Shown: positions 45,193 to 55,467, numbered from the stretch's first letter. The stretch is 64,000 bases of DNA from Orbaceae bacterium ESL0727 (GCA_029433345.1 JAQTHY010000001.1:1860001-1924000), one strand, 5' to 3'. Translations and numbers: made by a program. Notes: generated by a model not told the origin, from the sequence alone.

Positions 45193-46364
45193 TACTTGCC
45201 TCCCATTTGTCGATTCTGGAATTTATTAAAATAGAAGATCGGCACAATTAAAATTAATAACATCACCGATGCAACCGCCGATGCCGCTGGCCAGTCACGA
45301 TTATTAAAGAATTCTTGCCAAAGTACTTTACCTATCATTAGGGTTTCCGATCCACCTAATAGTTCAGGAATAACATACTCACCAACAGCAGGAATAAAGA
45401 CCAACATTCCCCCCGCAATCACACCACCTTTGGTTAATGGCACGATAATTTTAAAAAAGGTTTTGAGTGGTTTACAACCGAGATCTAACGCCGCTTCGAT
45501 TAACGTGGTATCAACTTTACTCAATGAGGTATAGATAGGTAATACCACGAAAGGTAAATACGAATAGACGATACCGATATAAACCGCCACATTCGTATTG
45601 AGAATAATTAAAGGTTGATCAATCAAGCCTAACCACTCAAGGAAATTATTTAATAATCCATTATTTTTCAAGATTCCCATCCAAGCATAAACGCGAATCA
45701 AAAATGATGTCCAAGAAGGTAAGATTACTAATAATAAGAGAATATTTCGCGTTGCCGGTTTACATTGACTAATAGCCCACGCCAATGGATACCCCAATAA
45801 AATACATAAAAAAGTCGAAATAGCTGCAATTTTTAATGATTGCAAATACGCGTTAATGTATAACGTATCATCGATCAGATTTTGATAATTACCAAAATTC
45901 AAAATAATGTTTAAAATGCCATCTTCATAACTTAATAGATCTGTATATGGCGGAATCGCTCTTACCATTTCGGAAAAGCTAATTTTAAAAACAATTAAAA
46001 ATGGTAATAAAAAGAGTAGCAACATCCATAAATAAGGGATAGCAATGACGACTAAACGACCATATAGTGTCATTAAGTCAGATTCATCACGTTGTTTGCG
46101 CAGCGTTTTGACTGCATAATAGATCGCAACGCCACCCAATGGAATAAACAGAATACTACCAGCAATAATCAGCCGATAAGCAAATTTAGATGGCTTATAT
46201 TGTGCTAAAGAGAGCCCAACACATGATAAGATGAAGCTGAGTATCATTGCCGTAAATAGTGCATCTAAAAAAGGATTGGCAAATGCCTCAGCGCTAATAA
46301 AATGTAAATAAACGCTGAGTAAGACCAACGCATTTAGAAAAACGCCCAATACGATTGTTCGCAT
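45192..46364 (-). CDS. potH: Putrescine ABC transporter permease PotH, N-terminally extended
   Basis: The 390-residue protein has the PotH core (FLIVFKISFSEMVRAIPPYT, WTSFLIRVYAWMGILKNNGL, EAALDLGCKPLKTFFKIIVP, VFIPAVGEYVIPELLGGSET). E. coli PotH has 317 residues; here about 70 extra N-terminal residues with roughly three hydrophobic segments precede it. A GAGGAC ribosome binding site before ATG 46364 supports the long start. It overlaps potI and follows potG by 18 bases. Confidence 0.93.
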   Translation of the reverse strand: MRTIVLGVFLNALVLLSVYLHFISAEAFANPFLDALFTAMILSFILSCVGLSLAQYKPSKFAYRLIIAGSILFIPLGGVAIYYAVKTLRKQRDESDLMTLYGRLVVIAIPYLWMLLLFLLPFLIVFKISFSEMVRAIPPYTDLLSYEDGILNIILNFGNYQNLIDDTLYINAYLQSLKIAAISTFLCILLGYPLAWAISQCKPATRNILLLLVILPSWTSFLIRVYAWMGILKNNGLLNNFLEWLGLIDQPLIILNTNVAVYIGIVYSYLPFVVLPIYTSLSKVDTTLIEAALDLGCKPLKTFFKIIVPLTKGGVIAGGMLVFIPAVGEYVIPELLGGSETLMIGKVLWQEFFNNRDWPAASAVASVMLLILIVPIFYFNKFQNRQMGGK

Positions 46365-46382
46365 TACTATGTCCTCGTACGT

Positions 46383-47534
46383 CTATTCAGTTAAAACAAC
46401 ACAACTATCAACATCCCAACTGAGATACATATCATCGCCCCAAGTTGGCATACCTTTACGATAACGATGTTCGTTCTGCAATTGCGCAATGATAATTTGC
46501 CCGCTGTGTAATTTAACGTGATAGATAGACAGATCGCCTAAATAAGCAATTTCAACGACTTCACCCACCGCAAAATTATAGCCTATATCAGGAATTTCAT
46601 CGCAAAGTTTAATCTTTTCTGGGCGGAGTGCCACTTGAATAGGTACACCTTCAACTGCTGGCGAATCATAATCGACTTTCAATGGATGTTTGATCATTGG
46701 GCAGTTAATAATCAATCCATCTTCGAGTGTCTCTTCTAAAATACCTTCAAAAATATTCACTGAGCCAATAAATTCTGCACTATAACGGCAATTCGGATGT
46801 TCATAGATCTCTTCCGGCTCACCAATTTGTACAAATTGGCCTTTATTCATAATGGCGATACGCCCAGCCATCGTCATCGCTTCTTCTTGGTCATGGGTCA
46901 CCATAACACATGTCGCACCAACTTTTTCTAAAATACCGACAACCTCAAGTTGCATGCGATCACGTAGCTGTTTGTCAAGCGCGCCCATAGGCTCATCAAG
47001 TAACAGTAATTTTGGTCTTTTCGCTAAACTCCGTGCTAACGCGACGCGCTGACGCTGGCCACCAGAAAGCTGATGCGGTTTACGTTTACCATATTGCTCC
47101 ATATGCACCAATGCCAGCATCTCTTTCACGCGCGTATCAATTTCACTGCGTTTAAGATTATCCTGCTTGAGACCAAAAGCAATATTTTGCTCTACCGTCA
47201 TATGAGGAAAAAGTGCATATGATTGGAACATCATGTTAATTGGTCGATTATAAGGTGGCACAGTAGAAAGATCTTTACCATCAAGGATAATCTGCCCAGA
47301 AGTCGGTTGTTCAAAACCCGCTAACATACGTAATAATGTGGATTTTCCGCTCCCAGATGCACCTAATAAAGCAAAAATTTCACCTTCATAAATCGTCAAA
47401 CTGACATCATCAACCGCATAATATTCATCATTAAATACTTTGGTTAAATTTTTGATCTCCAATAATGGTGTGATCATCTTCTTTTTAGGCTGAACCTGAA
47501 TTGTTGTTTTATTGTTCACTTGCTTTTTCCTCAT
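46383..47534 (-). CDS. potG: Putrescine ABC transporter ATP-binding protein PotG
   Basis: The 383-residue ATPase has Walker A LGASGSGKSTLLRMLAGFEQ, Q-loop MMFQSYALFPHMTVEQN, signature [15 protein letters not shown], Walker B LLLLDEPMGALD and a C-terminal TOBE regulatory domain (VALRPEKIKLCDE, VGEVVEIAYLGDLSIYHVKL). The YSAEFIGSVNIFEGIL segment matches PotG rather than PotA. It is second in potFGHI. Confidence 0.95.
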   Translation of the reverse strand: MRKKQVNNKTTIQVQPKKKMITPLLEIKNLTKVFNDEYYAVDDVSLTIYEGEIFALLGASGSGKSTLLRMLAGFEQPTSGQIILDGKDLSTVPPYNRPINMMFQSYALFPHMTVEQNIAFGLKQDNLKRSEIDTRVKEMLALVHMEQYGKRKPHQLSGGQRQRVALARSLAKRPKLLLLDEPMGALDKQLRDRMQLEVVGILEKVGATCVMVTHDQEEAMTMAGRIAIMNKGQFVQIGEPEEIYEHPNCRYSAEFIGSVNIFEGILEETLEDGLIINCPMIKHPLKVDYDSPAVEGVPIQVALRPEKIKLCDEIPDIGYNFAVGEVVEIAYLGDLSIYHVKLHSGQIIIAQLQNEHRYRKGMPTWGDDMYLSWDVDSCVVLTE

Positions 47535-47629
47535 AACAACAAGTCAAAAAAACGAAACGGAAAGATCGAACAATCCTTCCGTCTATCATTATAACTTTCT
47601 GTCATAACTAAACTTATTGGTTTAGCTAG

Positions 47630-48739
47630 TTACTTACCTGTTTTCATTTTCGTCCAGGTACGCGTAATCACGCGTTCTAATTTCGAATCTTGTACCTTCA
47701 AGGTAAATAATTTTTCCATCACTTCTGGTTTTGGATAAATTGCCGGATCATTCTTGATTTCTGGTTTGACAAATTCATCATTCGCAACTTTATTCGCACT
47801 GGCAAAATTAACATCATTAGTCACTTGTGCGGCAATTTCAGGTTTCATGATAAAATTCAAAAAAGCTAATGCGGAATCCACATTTTCCGAATCTTTAGGA
47901 ATCGCTAATGTATCAAAGAAGACCAATGCCCCTTCTTTAGGGATCTGATAGCCAATATGTACGCCGTTATGCGACTCATTTGCTCTATCACGTGCTTGTA
48001 AAATATCCCCTGACCAACCTAAAATGACACAGATATCGCCATTCGCAAGATCATTAATATATTGTGATGAATGGAAATAACGGATATTTGGACGTACTTT
48101 AGCCAATACATCGTAAGCGGCACCGGTGTAATCTTTCACATCAGTACTGTTAGGATCTTTGCCTAAATATCGTAGCGCACTGGCAAAAATCTCTGTTGGT
48201 GCATCAAGAAATGCCACACCGCAATCTTTAAGTTTTTCCATATTTTCAGGCTTAAAGACTAAATCCCAGCTATCTACTGGTGCATTTTCACCTAAACGTT
48301 CTTTAACTTTGTCGATATTATAACCAATACCTGTGGTCATCCAGACATATGGAATCGCATATTTATTATCCGGATCATGGGTTGCCATCAATTTCATTAA
48401 ATTCGGATCAAGATTTTTCCAATTAGGTAATTTACTCTTATCTAATGGGAGATAAATACCAGATTGAATCTGTCTTGCTAAAAAGCTATCTGAAGGTGAT
48501 ACCACATCAAAGCCTGAATGGCCAGCCATTAGCTTGCCTTCGAGTACTTCATTGGAATCATACACATCATAAACCAATTTAATACCCGTTGATTTTTCAA
48601 AATCAGTGATCGTATCGGAACCAATTTGCCCTGCCCAATTATAAAAATGCACTACAGGCTCTTTGGCAATAGCAGATTGAGAAAGTGCTAGTGAAATACC
48701 AGCGATGATTGAAAGAATTGTTTTACGTTGAGTAAACAT
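47630..48739 (-). CDS. potF: Periplasmic putrescine-binding protein PotF
   Basis: From ATG 48739 (AGAGGAG upstream) a signal peptide precedes the mature protein VVHFYNWAGQIGSDTITDFE. YDVYDSNEVLEGKLMAGHSG, DPDNKYAIPYVWMTTGIGYN, RPNIRYFHSSQYINDLANGD and the C-terminal FTLKVQDSKLERVITRTWTK match E. coli PotF closely. First gene of potFGHI, which imports putrescine. ATG 48787 would add 16 residues before the leader and is unlikely. Confidence 0.96.
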   Translation of the reverse strand: MFTQRKTILSIIAGISLALSQSAIAKEPVVHFYNWAGQIGSDTITDFEKSTGIKLVYDVYDSNEVLEGKLMAGHSGFDVVSPSDSFLARQIQSGIYLPLDKSKLPNWKNLDPNLMKLMATHDPDNKYAIPYVWMTTGIGYNIDKVKERLGENAPVDSWDLVFKPENMEKLKDCGVAFLDAPTEIFASALRYLGKDPNSTDVKDYTGAAYDVLAKVRPNIRYFHSSQYINDLANGDICVILGWSGDILQARDRANESHNGVHIGYQIPKEGALVFFDTLAIPKDSENVDSALAFLNFIMKPEIAAQVTNDVNFASANKVANDEFVKPEIKNDPAIYPKPEVMEKLFTLKVQDSKLERVITRTWTKMKTGK

Positions 48740-49185
48740 GCTCACCACTTCTCCTCTAGGGATATTACATGTTAGACACAAGCCCACTGTTCATGACATA
48801 TCGCTTCATAGAGAAGAGATAAAAACAATGAGCCCCAAATTTTCCCGATTATTTATTGATTATATTAACTATTAATGACGATAACAATCAATAATATTGA
48901 ATAATTATTAATCACGGCATATAAACAATAGGATATATCACAAACATTACGGCGAAACCAAGGTAATCAGGCATTTATAAAAATATCAGCAAAAATAAAT
49001 ATGTAAACTGAGCCTTATGTTACGGAGGCATAAAATACCCTATTTTAGAGAGATGTCCATCTAAAATAGAAATTTTTTCTATTTTTAGCATTAACTGATT
49101 ATATTTTAGCCATTACGTATCCATAATTTTTCCGCTATTTGTTGATTCATACGCAAATTTATTATCACGCTTCTAAATAATCTTA
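48740..49185. other. Non-coding region upstream of potF
   Basis: 446 AT-rich bases with no supported gene on either strand. It presumably holds the potFGHI promoter. No operator was recognised. Confidence 0.5.
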
Positions 49186-49219
49186 TTTTGACATAAACGT
49201 ATAGTGATTCTGAAACATC
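49186..49219 (+). repeat. Interspersed repeat, subfamily A copy 6
   Basis: TTTTGACATAAACGTA followed by TAGTGATTCTGAAACATCG, just after ybjN. Confidence 0.83.
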
Positions 49220-49261
49220 GTTATAAAAAGATTGTGTGCTAACAAAATAGCACCCCTCATT

Positions 49262-49762
49262 TCAATGATACGTATGCCGTTTAGTATCTAATAAGACTGA
49301 TTCTAAATCCTCAAAATCATAATCAATATTCTCATCACGCGACAAGATGATATTATTTTTATTTAATTGATTAATCAGGCTAAGCGCTTCAGCTTGTGTC
49401 TGTGTGACAAATTGCGCAAACTGTTCTTGGTTGATACCTACCGAGCAATCAAGTACATGTCTAAAGGTTATTTTTGGATAAGCTTCATCGGGTACATCAA
49501 GATAAATTTTCACAAAGCGTGATGATGCATTGATTTGGCTCATTTCGGCTTGTAAGGAGAGCACGGTCGATGGCTTCACTTCGATAGCGATCGACAAGCA
49601 GAGTATATTATCAATGAGATCAATTTTGGCATCAAACACGCCATCCATCTCTTTTAAGGCAGTAAAATGCAGCGCATCGCAATAACCACATTGATAAACA
49701 TCAATGCCCAATTCATCTAACCACGATGTTATCATTGGTAAATCTGGAACAGTTAATTTCAT
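49262..49762 (-). CDS. ybjN: YbjN family protein
   Basis: The 166-residue cytoplasmic protein matches E. coli YbjN through the segment GVFDAKIDLIDNILCLSIAI and EVKPSTVLSLQAEMSQINAS, and has the CGYCDALH motif near the N-terminus. The fold resembles secretion chaperones; in E. coli it affects motility and stress survival, with mechanism unknown. It sits upstream of potFGHI as in Enterobacterales. Confidence 0.92.
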   Translation of the reverse strand: MKLTVPDLPMITSWLDELGIDVYQCGYCDALHFTALKEMDGVFDAKIDLIDNILCLSIAIEVKPSTVLSLQAEMSQINASSRFVKIYLDVPDEAYPKITFRHVLDCSVGINQEQFAQFVTQTQAEALSLINQLNKNNIILSRDENIDYDFEDLESVLLDTKRHTYH

Positions 49763-50269
49763 TTAGTTTGTACTATCATCATTTTAATCAATGGCCTTAT
49801 TAAGGATGGCGCCTACTGTTTTCGGACAGAGTAATCACCGCGCATCCAAACAATCGACCGTTTTATCGCTATTATCATCTTAGATGGTGATTATTGCATC
49901 TATTTATCTAATTTCGCTCACTCCCCGCGTGCACAAAACCTAGCGCGCAAAATAAAAGCGCTATGGTTTTCTAGGACAAGCCACCTTATGTATGGCGCAC
50001 GTATGCATGACGGTAGCGCGAAGTTAGATTACATTCACGCTACATGTGAGCTGATCATCAAAACTGATCATAAGGGCTATCATAAGCACCTATCACATGA
50101 ACTAATCATAATAACCCATTTATTACAACTAAGCTTAGGGACTAACTGCTTATCTGCCGCAAAAAGACCTAACACGTTTGTGCAAATCTAAGGTAGATCA
50201 TAAAAAATATGATTTCGACGATCAATCAGCAAATAAAATCACTATCTAATCAAACCACAACATAACGAA
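49763..50269. other. Gene-free gap between ybjN and eco
   Basis: 507 bases without a convincing gene. A 67-codon plus-strand frame (49988-50191) has no family resemblance and no clear ribosome binding site. The region is somewhat less AT-rich than other gaps. Confidence 0.45.
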
Positions 50270-50779
50270 TTATTCAATTGTGGCTGGTATACTTTTATCA
50301 CTTGTTGTCCAAAGACGATATTTTACCTGCAAATTGCTTGGTGCGTAAACAACAATAGGCAATTTACTATTATAATTGAACATAGCCAAATTATGATTCA
50401 ATTCAACAAATTCAGTTTTACGTTCTGCAGTTGGGCAAGCCATCATGGTGGAAATACCATCATTCACATCATCGACCACATAATAAGAATAACCCCAACC
50501 TTGTAATTCAACCGGTTTTACTAAGCCACCTAACTTATGTACATTGCAATCCACTTGCATATCTTTACCAATGACTAATTCAATACGTACATTATTTTCA
50601 TTACTACGCGGTGGAACATTAATAACAAAGCGAGAATAACCATCTTTCGCGACGGGGTAAGGGGCAATATCTTCCAGTTTTTGCACGCCTGGTTTAGCTG
50701 CCGTAACCTGTTTAGGAATAGTCGCACATGCCGACGACATCAGTACACCTAGACTAAGTGCAATAATTATTTTCCTCAT
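50270..50779 (-). CDS. eco: Ecotin, periplasmic serine protease inhibitor
   Basis: From ATG 50779 (GGAG upstream) a leader MRKIIIALSLGVLMSSACA precedes the mature inhibitor. KLEDIAPYPVAKDGYSRFVI, VDCNVHKLGGLVKPVELQGW and GYSYYVVDDVNDGISTMMAC match ecotin; the P1 Met in STMMACP and its two disulfide Cys are conserved, as is YNSKLPIVVYAPSNLQVKYR. Ecotin dimers block trypsin-like and elastase-like host proteases, useful in an animal gut. The leader contains a Cys near its end, but the typical ecotin is soluble. Confidence 0.96.
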   Translation of the reverse strand: MRKIIIALSLGVLMSSACATIPKQVTAAKPGVQKLEDIAPYPVAKDGYSRFVINVPPRSNENNVRIELVIGKDMQVDCNVHKLGGLVKPVELQGWGYSYYVVDDVNDGISTMMACPTAERKTEFVELNHNLAMFNYNSKLPIVVYAPSNLQVKYRLWTTSDKSIPATIE

Positions 50780-50900
50780 TAGTTTTCTCCTTCGTAGTAA
50801 CATTTATATAATTTTAAAAATATTATGCGTATAATAGCACTGTTTATCTTAAAAAACTGTTTATCTTCATTGATTTATTTAACACAAGTGTGGTTACATC

Positions 50901-51953
50901 ATGCCAGCAACAAAAAATAGTTACGATTTATTAAAATTAATTTTTAATGTATTAATTATCGGGCTGCTTATTATCTTTACTTATCGTGTCGCTGCAGCTT
51001 TTCTATTCGGTCTGTTTTGGGCTGTCATGGTGGTAATTGCCACATGGCCATTGATGATTAAAATCCAACATATTTTATTCAATAAACGGTTATTATCGGT
51101 TTGTGTGATGACGGTTATTTTATCACTATTTTTTATCATTCCGTTTATTTTGATCATTCTTAGCATTACTAAAAATGGACAATTTCTTATCGAATGGGCA
51201 AAAAACCTGCCTTTACAAAAATTACCTACTTTAGATTGGCTCGACCGTTTACCTTTATTTGGTACGGAACTGCATCAGAAATGGTTAGAAGTGAGCAAAA
51301 CCGATGGTTCTGATTTGATTAAAGAGATCCAACCCTATATAGGCACCATGGTTTCATGGACGTTAGAACAAGCAACCAATATCAGTATTTTTGCTTTTCA
51401 TGGCGGCGTAATGATTGTGTTTAGTGCGCTACTCTATTTGAAAGGTGAAGAGACTACTCATTATGTTTATCTCTTTGCCAACCGTTTATCTACACAATAT
51501 GGCGAAATTGCCGTCACGTTAGCAGGACAATCCATCCGTGCGGTTGCTTTGGGTGTCGTCGTCACGGCGATCACACTTGCCATCATGGGGGGATTAAGCT
51601 TTGTGATCACAAACATGCCTTACCCGGGTATTCTAACCTTAATTTTATTTATTTGCTGCGTTGCACAAATTGGTCCTGTCATTGTTATGCTTGGTGCCAT
51701 TATTTGGCAATTTTGGGATGGCAATACCTATTCAGCAATTATTTTAATTGTGGTTGCAGTTATATTAACCACGCTCGATAGTGTGATGCGGGCATTTTTA
51801 ATTAAACGTGGCGCCGATCTTCCTTTCCTATTAATTCTATTTGGTGTCATTGGCGGCTTACTCAGTTTCGGCGTAATGGGATTATTTATTGGCCCTGTCG
51901 TTCTGGCATTAAGTTATAAATTGATTCGCGCATGGATTAGCGAACAACAGTAA
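50901..51953 (+). CDS. ydiK: AI-2E family transporter YdiK
   Basis: The 350-residue polytopic protein has about eight membrane segments. VMVVIATWPLMIKIQHILFN, SIRAVALGVVVTAITLAIMG and the C-terminal LFGVIGGLLSFGVMGLFIGP with RGADLPFLLIL match YdiK. Substrate unknown. It is the second PerM/YdiK-superfamily protein in the window (the other at 18045-19136) but is clearly a different paralogue. pssA follows on the same strand. Confidence 0.9.
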   Translation: MPATKNSYDLLKLIFNVLIIGLLIIFTYRVAAAFLFGLFWAVMVVIATWPLMIKIQHILFNKRLLSVCVMTVILSLFFIIPFILIILSITKNGQFLIEWAKNLPLQKLPTLDWLDRLPLFGTELHQKWLEVSKTDGSDLIKEIQPYIGTMVSWTLEQATNISIFAFHGGVMIVFSALLYLKGEETTHYVYLFANRLSTQYGEIAVTLAGQSIRAVALGVVVTAITLAIMGGLSFVITNMPYPGILTLILFICCVAQIGPVIVMLGAIIWQFWDGNTYSAIILIVVAVILTTLDSVMRAFLIKRGADLPFLLILFGVIGGLLSFGVMGLFIGPVVLALSYKLIRAWISEQQ

Positions 51954-52020
51954 GGAATATTATTTTCTTACCTAAAATATGTTATTCTATAATCTATTTT
52001 TGTTAAGTGACAATATCATC

Positions 52021-53376
52021 ATGCGCATACCGTTTATAAAATATAATCACAAAAAACACCTTGATGAATTACCTAAAATTCAGCAACGTGCTGCGGATTA
52101 TCATATCTTATACCAACCCAAAGACTATCGTGTCGCCCTACTCGATAATATCCATAAAGCAGAACGCCGCATCTACATTATTGCGCTTTATTTAGAACGC
52201 GACGAAGCAGGTAGAGAACTTTTAGAAACACTTTATCAAATAAAAGCGCTCCGCCCACACTTAGATATCAAAATATTTGTCGATTGGCACCGAGCTCAGC
52301 GCGGCCGTATTGGCGAAGGCACAAGTGAAAGTAATGCCAATTATTATTACGCCATGCGCCAAAAATACCCTAATATTGATATTCCGATCTATGGTGTGCC
52401 TATTAATCGCCGAGAAGTACTCGGTGTCTTACATCTTAAAGGTTCCATTATCGACGATACTGTCATTTATACCGGCGCCAGTATTAATAATGTTTATCTA
52501 CATAAATTAGAAAATTATCGCTATGACCGTTATCATGTCATCGTTAATAAAAAGTTGGCGGATAGCATGATCAACTATGTTAATGATAATTTTTTACCTT
52601 TCACTGCGGTGCAGCGTCTTGATACACCGCAACATAAAACGCGTAAACAGCTCAAACCCGATATTAAAGTGCTCCGCCATCATCTGATGAATACCAATTA
52701 TCAATATGAAGCTAATGGCAATAATGAGTCGTTAACAGTTGCACCCATTGTCGGGGTAGGTAAAAATAATCCGCTCAATAAAATTATTCATCATTTGATT
52801 AATATTACTCAAGAAAAAGCCACTTTCTGCACCCCATATTTTAATCTACCCAATATTGTGATGCGCGATATTATTCGGTTATTACGCAAAGGTCGCCAAG
52901 TTGAGTTAATTATCGGCGATAAAATTGCCAACGATTTTTATATTCCCGAAAATGAACCATTTAATATTTCCGGGGGGCTACCCTATTTATATGAGATTAA
53001 TCTCCGTAATTTTATTGAACGTTTACAACATTTTGTTGATAAAGGACAGCTAATTATTCGATTATGGCAAGATGGTAATCAAACTTATCATTTAAAAGGT
53101 ATCTGGATCGATAATGAGTGGCTACTAATCACAGGGAATAATGTAAATCCACGTGCTTGGCGGCTCGATCTTGAAAATGGTATTTTAGTCCATGATCCAA
53201 AACAAGAACTACAATCACAAATTCAAACTGAACTGGCCACTATTCGCGAAAAGACGACATTAATTACTCACTTCCAACAAATTCAAGCTAGCCAATTTTA
53301 TCCCAAACAGGTCCATAAATTAATAAAACGATTAAGTCGCATCCGTGTTGATCGAATCATCAAACGATTACTGTAA
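52021..53376 (+). CDS. pssA: CDP-diacylglycerol-serine O-phosphatidyltransferase
   Basis: The enzyme makes phosphatidylserine, the precursor of phosphatidylethanolamine. From ATG 52021 (451 residues, matching E. coli) it starts MRIPFIKYNHKKHLDELPKI. Both phospholipase-D-type HKD motifs are present: HLKGSIIDDTVIYTGASINN and HLKGIWIDNEWLLITGNNVN. DWHRAQRGRIG and TPYFNLPNIVMRDIIRLLRK confirm the family. An in-frame start 14 codons upstream is unlikely. Confidence 0.96.
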   Translation: MRIPFIKYNHKKHLDELPKIQQRAADYHILYQPKDYRVALLDNIHKAERRIYIIALYLERDEAGRELLETLYQIKALRPHLDIKIFVDWHRAQRGRIGEGTSESNANYYYAMRQKYPNIDIPIYGVPINRREVLGVLHLKGSIIDDTVIYTGASINNVYLHKLENYRYDRYHVIVNKKLADSMINYVNDNFLPFTAVQRLDTPQHKTRKQLKPDIKVLRHHLMNTNYQYEANGNNESLTVAPIVGVGKNNPLNKIIHHLINITQEKATFCTPYFNLPNIVMRDIIRLLRKGRQVELIIGDKIANDFYIPENEPFNISGGLPYLYEINLRNFIERLQHFVDKGQLIIRLWQDGNQTYHLKGIWIDNEWLLITGNNVNPRAWRLDLENGILVHDPKQELQSQIQTELATIREKTTLITHFQQIQASQFYPKQVHKLIKRLSRIRVDRIIKRLL

Positions 53377-53466
53377 ATAAGCTTTTTACACATAAAAAGA
53401 TCATCACCTTTTAGCTATTCTATTATCCACCGATGTTTGTCGGTGGAATAGCAATGATAAAAGTTT

Positions 53467-53499
53467 GATTGAAATGGGTATCAACTCTGAAAGTAATTT
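53467..53499 (+). repeat. Interspersed repeat, subfamily B copy 3
   Basis: TGATTGAAATGGG followed by TATCAACTCTGAAAGTAATT, diverged in the middle. It lies between pssA and pilD. Confidence 0.8.
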
Positions 53500-53512
53500 A
53501 CAACATAATTTG

Positions 53513-54292
53513 CTATAAAAAATAGATTAACCCATAGCCTGCTATCAATAAAAATGGACCAAATGGAATCATTTTTAACGATGAATAATGCAACAGATAA
53601 CGTAATACAAGATAATAAATCATGCCAAGTAATGAGGCAATAATTAACAAAAGTGGCAATCTTGAATAAGGAATCCAAGCCCCTAATGCAGCTAAAAGTT
53701 TAATATCTCCGCCCCCTAAGCCAATTTTTTTAGTCACTAAATAGAAAATCAATGCAGGGATTTTAAGCAGTAGATAGCCAAAAAATATACCAATCAATGC
53801 CATCTCTAATGAAATAAAGGCGCAATTAAAATAAGCCAATATAACCCCTAACCACATGAGTGGCTGCGTTAAAAAATCGACTAGCAAACAATACCGAAAA
53901 TCAATCATCGCAAGTAGTAAAAACCAACAAGCAAGCAACAAGAATAATATTACCTGGAAATAAGGTGCGATCTTATGCGACAACATAAGATCATTCCCCT
54001 GTTTGTCAAGACCTATTAATATAAATGCGCAGCCACATAATAGTTCAAGCAGCAGATAATCATACGGTATTTTACATTGACAAAAATAACAACGACCTTT
54101 TAGATATAACCATGAAAATAAAGGTATCAGTTGCCAATAACGTAAGCGATGGTGACAGCAAGGGCAAATAGAACGATTAAACGTTATCGAAAAAAGATAA
54201 TTTGACAGACTAATATCAGGTGAAAAGCGAACATAAGCCACATAAATAAAACTCCCGAAACTAAGTCCGAATAAGAAAAATACTACAAGCAT
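53513..54292 (-). CDS. pilD: Type IV prepilin peptidase/N-methyltransferase
   Basis: The 259-residue membrane protein cleaves the prepilin leader and methylates the new N-terminus. It starts with LFGLSFGSFIYVAYVRF, has the zinc-type Cys pairs CPCCHHRLRYWQLIPLFSWL and CYFCQCKIPYDYLLLELLCG, and the catalytic Asp residues in AMIDFRYCLLVD and GLGGGDIKLLAALGAW. Last gene of the pilin cluster; its start touches the pilC stop. Confidence 0.94.
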   Translation of the reverse strand: MLVVFFLFGLSFGSFIYVAYVRFSPDISLSNYLFSITFNRSICPCCHHRLRYWQLIPLFSWLYLKGRCYFCQCKIPYDYLLLELLCGCAFILIGLDKQGNDLMLSHKIAPYFQVILFLLLACWFLLLAMIDFRYCLLVDFLTQPLMWLGVILAYFNCAFISLEMALIGIFFGYLLLKIPALIFYLVTKKIGLGGGDIKLLAALGAWIPYSRLPLLLIIASLLGMIYYLVLRYLLHYSSLKMIPFGPFLLIAGYGLIYFL

Positions 54293-55467
54293 CAGTGGAT
54301 CACATCCCCAAGTTGGAAGATAGGCAAATACATTGCCACAATTAATCCACCAATAATTAAAGCTAATACCATCATAAGGAGCGGCTCAAATTTTTGTGAT
54401 AGATTATCGGTTAACTCTTCATTCTGTTCTTGATAATAATTGGCCAGTTTATCTAACATAAGATCCAGAGCACCTGACTCTTCACCTGCGCGAATCAGCT
54501 GAAAACATAAACTCGGGAAAATCGCATGTTGATTAACTGCATAACTCAATGACTGACCTTGTTCAATCGTCGCGATTATCTGCTGTATTGTGTACTTATA
54601 GTGGCTATTGTATGCCGTATTTGCAGCGGCACTTAATCCAGCCAATAAGGGAATCCCCGATTTTTGCGTGATCATCAATGTTTGGAAAATCTGGGTTAAA
54701 CAGCTGGTTTGTATAATCTTACCTAACAACGGAAGCTTTATAAGTGCGCGATCAATCTTTGATTGATATTTCTGTTTTAAGTAACGTTTATACAAATAGA
54801 AAATTAGGATAGCCAGCAACAATATCACACCGCCATTCTGCTGCAAAAAAATGGAAAAATGGATAACCGCTTGTGTAAAAAAAGGGAGTTCGGTATCAAA
54901 GCTAGCATACACATCCGAAAATTTAGGTAATACAATCAATAACATCACCGCTGCAACGATTACCGCAACAGATAATAAAAATAGCGGATAACGCAAAGCT
55001 TTTTTTATTCGTTTTTGTAACTGTAACGATTTTTCAAGCTGCACAGCAAGTTGTTCAAAGCTCTGATCTAATTGCCCCGTTAACTCCCCTGTTGCAATAA
55101 TCTCACGATATAACGGTGGAAAAATGGATTCATATTCCCTTAACACACGGGATAAAGGATCACCTTTAATCAACTTATTTTTAATTTCCCCCAGCAGATA
55201 TTGCCAGTAAGATTTATTATGCTCTTTAGCAAGTAGCTGCAAACTCTCAACAATCGGCAAGCCCGCTTTTAACATCGTTGCTAACTGCTTAGTCACAACA
55301 GACAGTTCACCAAGATTAAAACTTTTCGACGTAATCCGTACATCTGGTTTGATCCGAATAGCAAATTGCCCTTGCAATAAGAGTTGCTTACGAACATCTT
55401 GTACAGATGAAGCAATAATTTTCTGTTGATTAAACTCGCTATCATACCAAAAATATAATCTTTTCAT
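54292..55467 (-). CDS. pilC: Type IV pilus inner-membrane platform protein PilC/HofC
   Basis: From ATG 55467 (a GTG three codons earlier is possible) about 391 residues with the duplicated T2SSF domain: LSVVTKQLATMLKAGLPIVE, LSRVLREYESIFPPLYREII and GELTGQLDQSFEQLA in the first, LTQIFQTLMITQKSGIPLLA and IRAGEESGALDLMLDKLANY in the second. Three hydrophobic segments anchor it. It anchors the PilB motor. It lies 101 bases after pilB. Confidence 0.92.
   Translation of the reverse strand: MKRLYFWYDSEFNQQKIIASSVQDVRKQLLLQGQFAIRIKPDVRITSKSFNLGELSVVTKQLATMLKAGLPIVESLQLLAKEHNKSYWQYLLGEIKNKLIKGDPLSRVLREYESIFPPLYREIIATGELTGQLDQSFEQLAVQLEKSLQLQKRIKKALRYPLFLLSVAVIVAAVMLLIVLPKFSDVYASFDTELPFFTQAVIHFSIFLQQNGGVILLLAILIFYLYKRYLKQKYQSKIDRALIKLPLLGKIIQTSCLTQIFQTLMITQKSGIPLLAGLSAAANTAYNSHYKYTIQQIIATIEQGQSLSYAVNQHAIFPSLCFQLIRAGEESGALDLMLDKLANYYQEQNEELTDNLSQKFEPLLMMVLALIIGGLIVAMYLPIFQLGDVIH

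Noticed and set aside
49988-50191. 67-codon plus-strand frame between ybjN and eco
   Set aside because: No family resemblance, no clear ribosome binding site and unremarkable composition.
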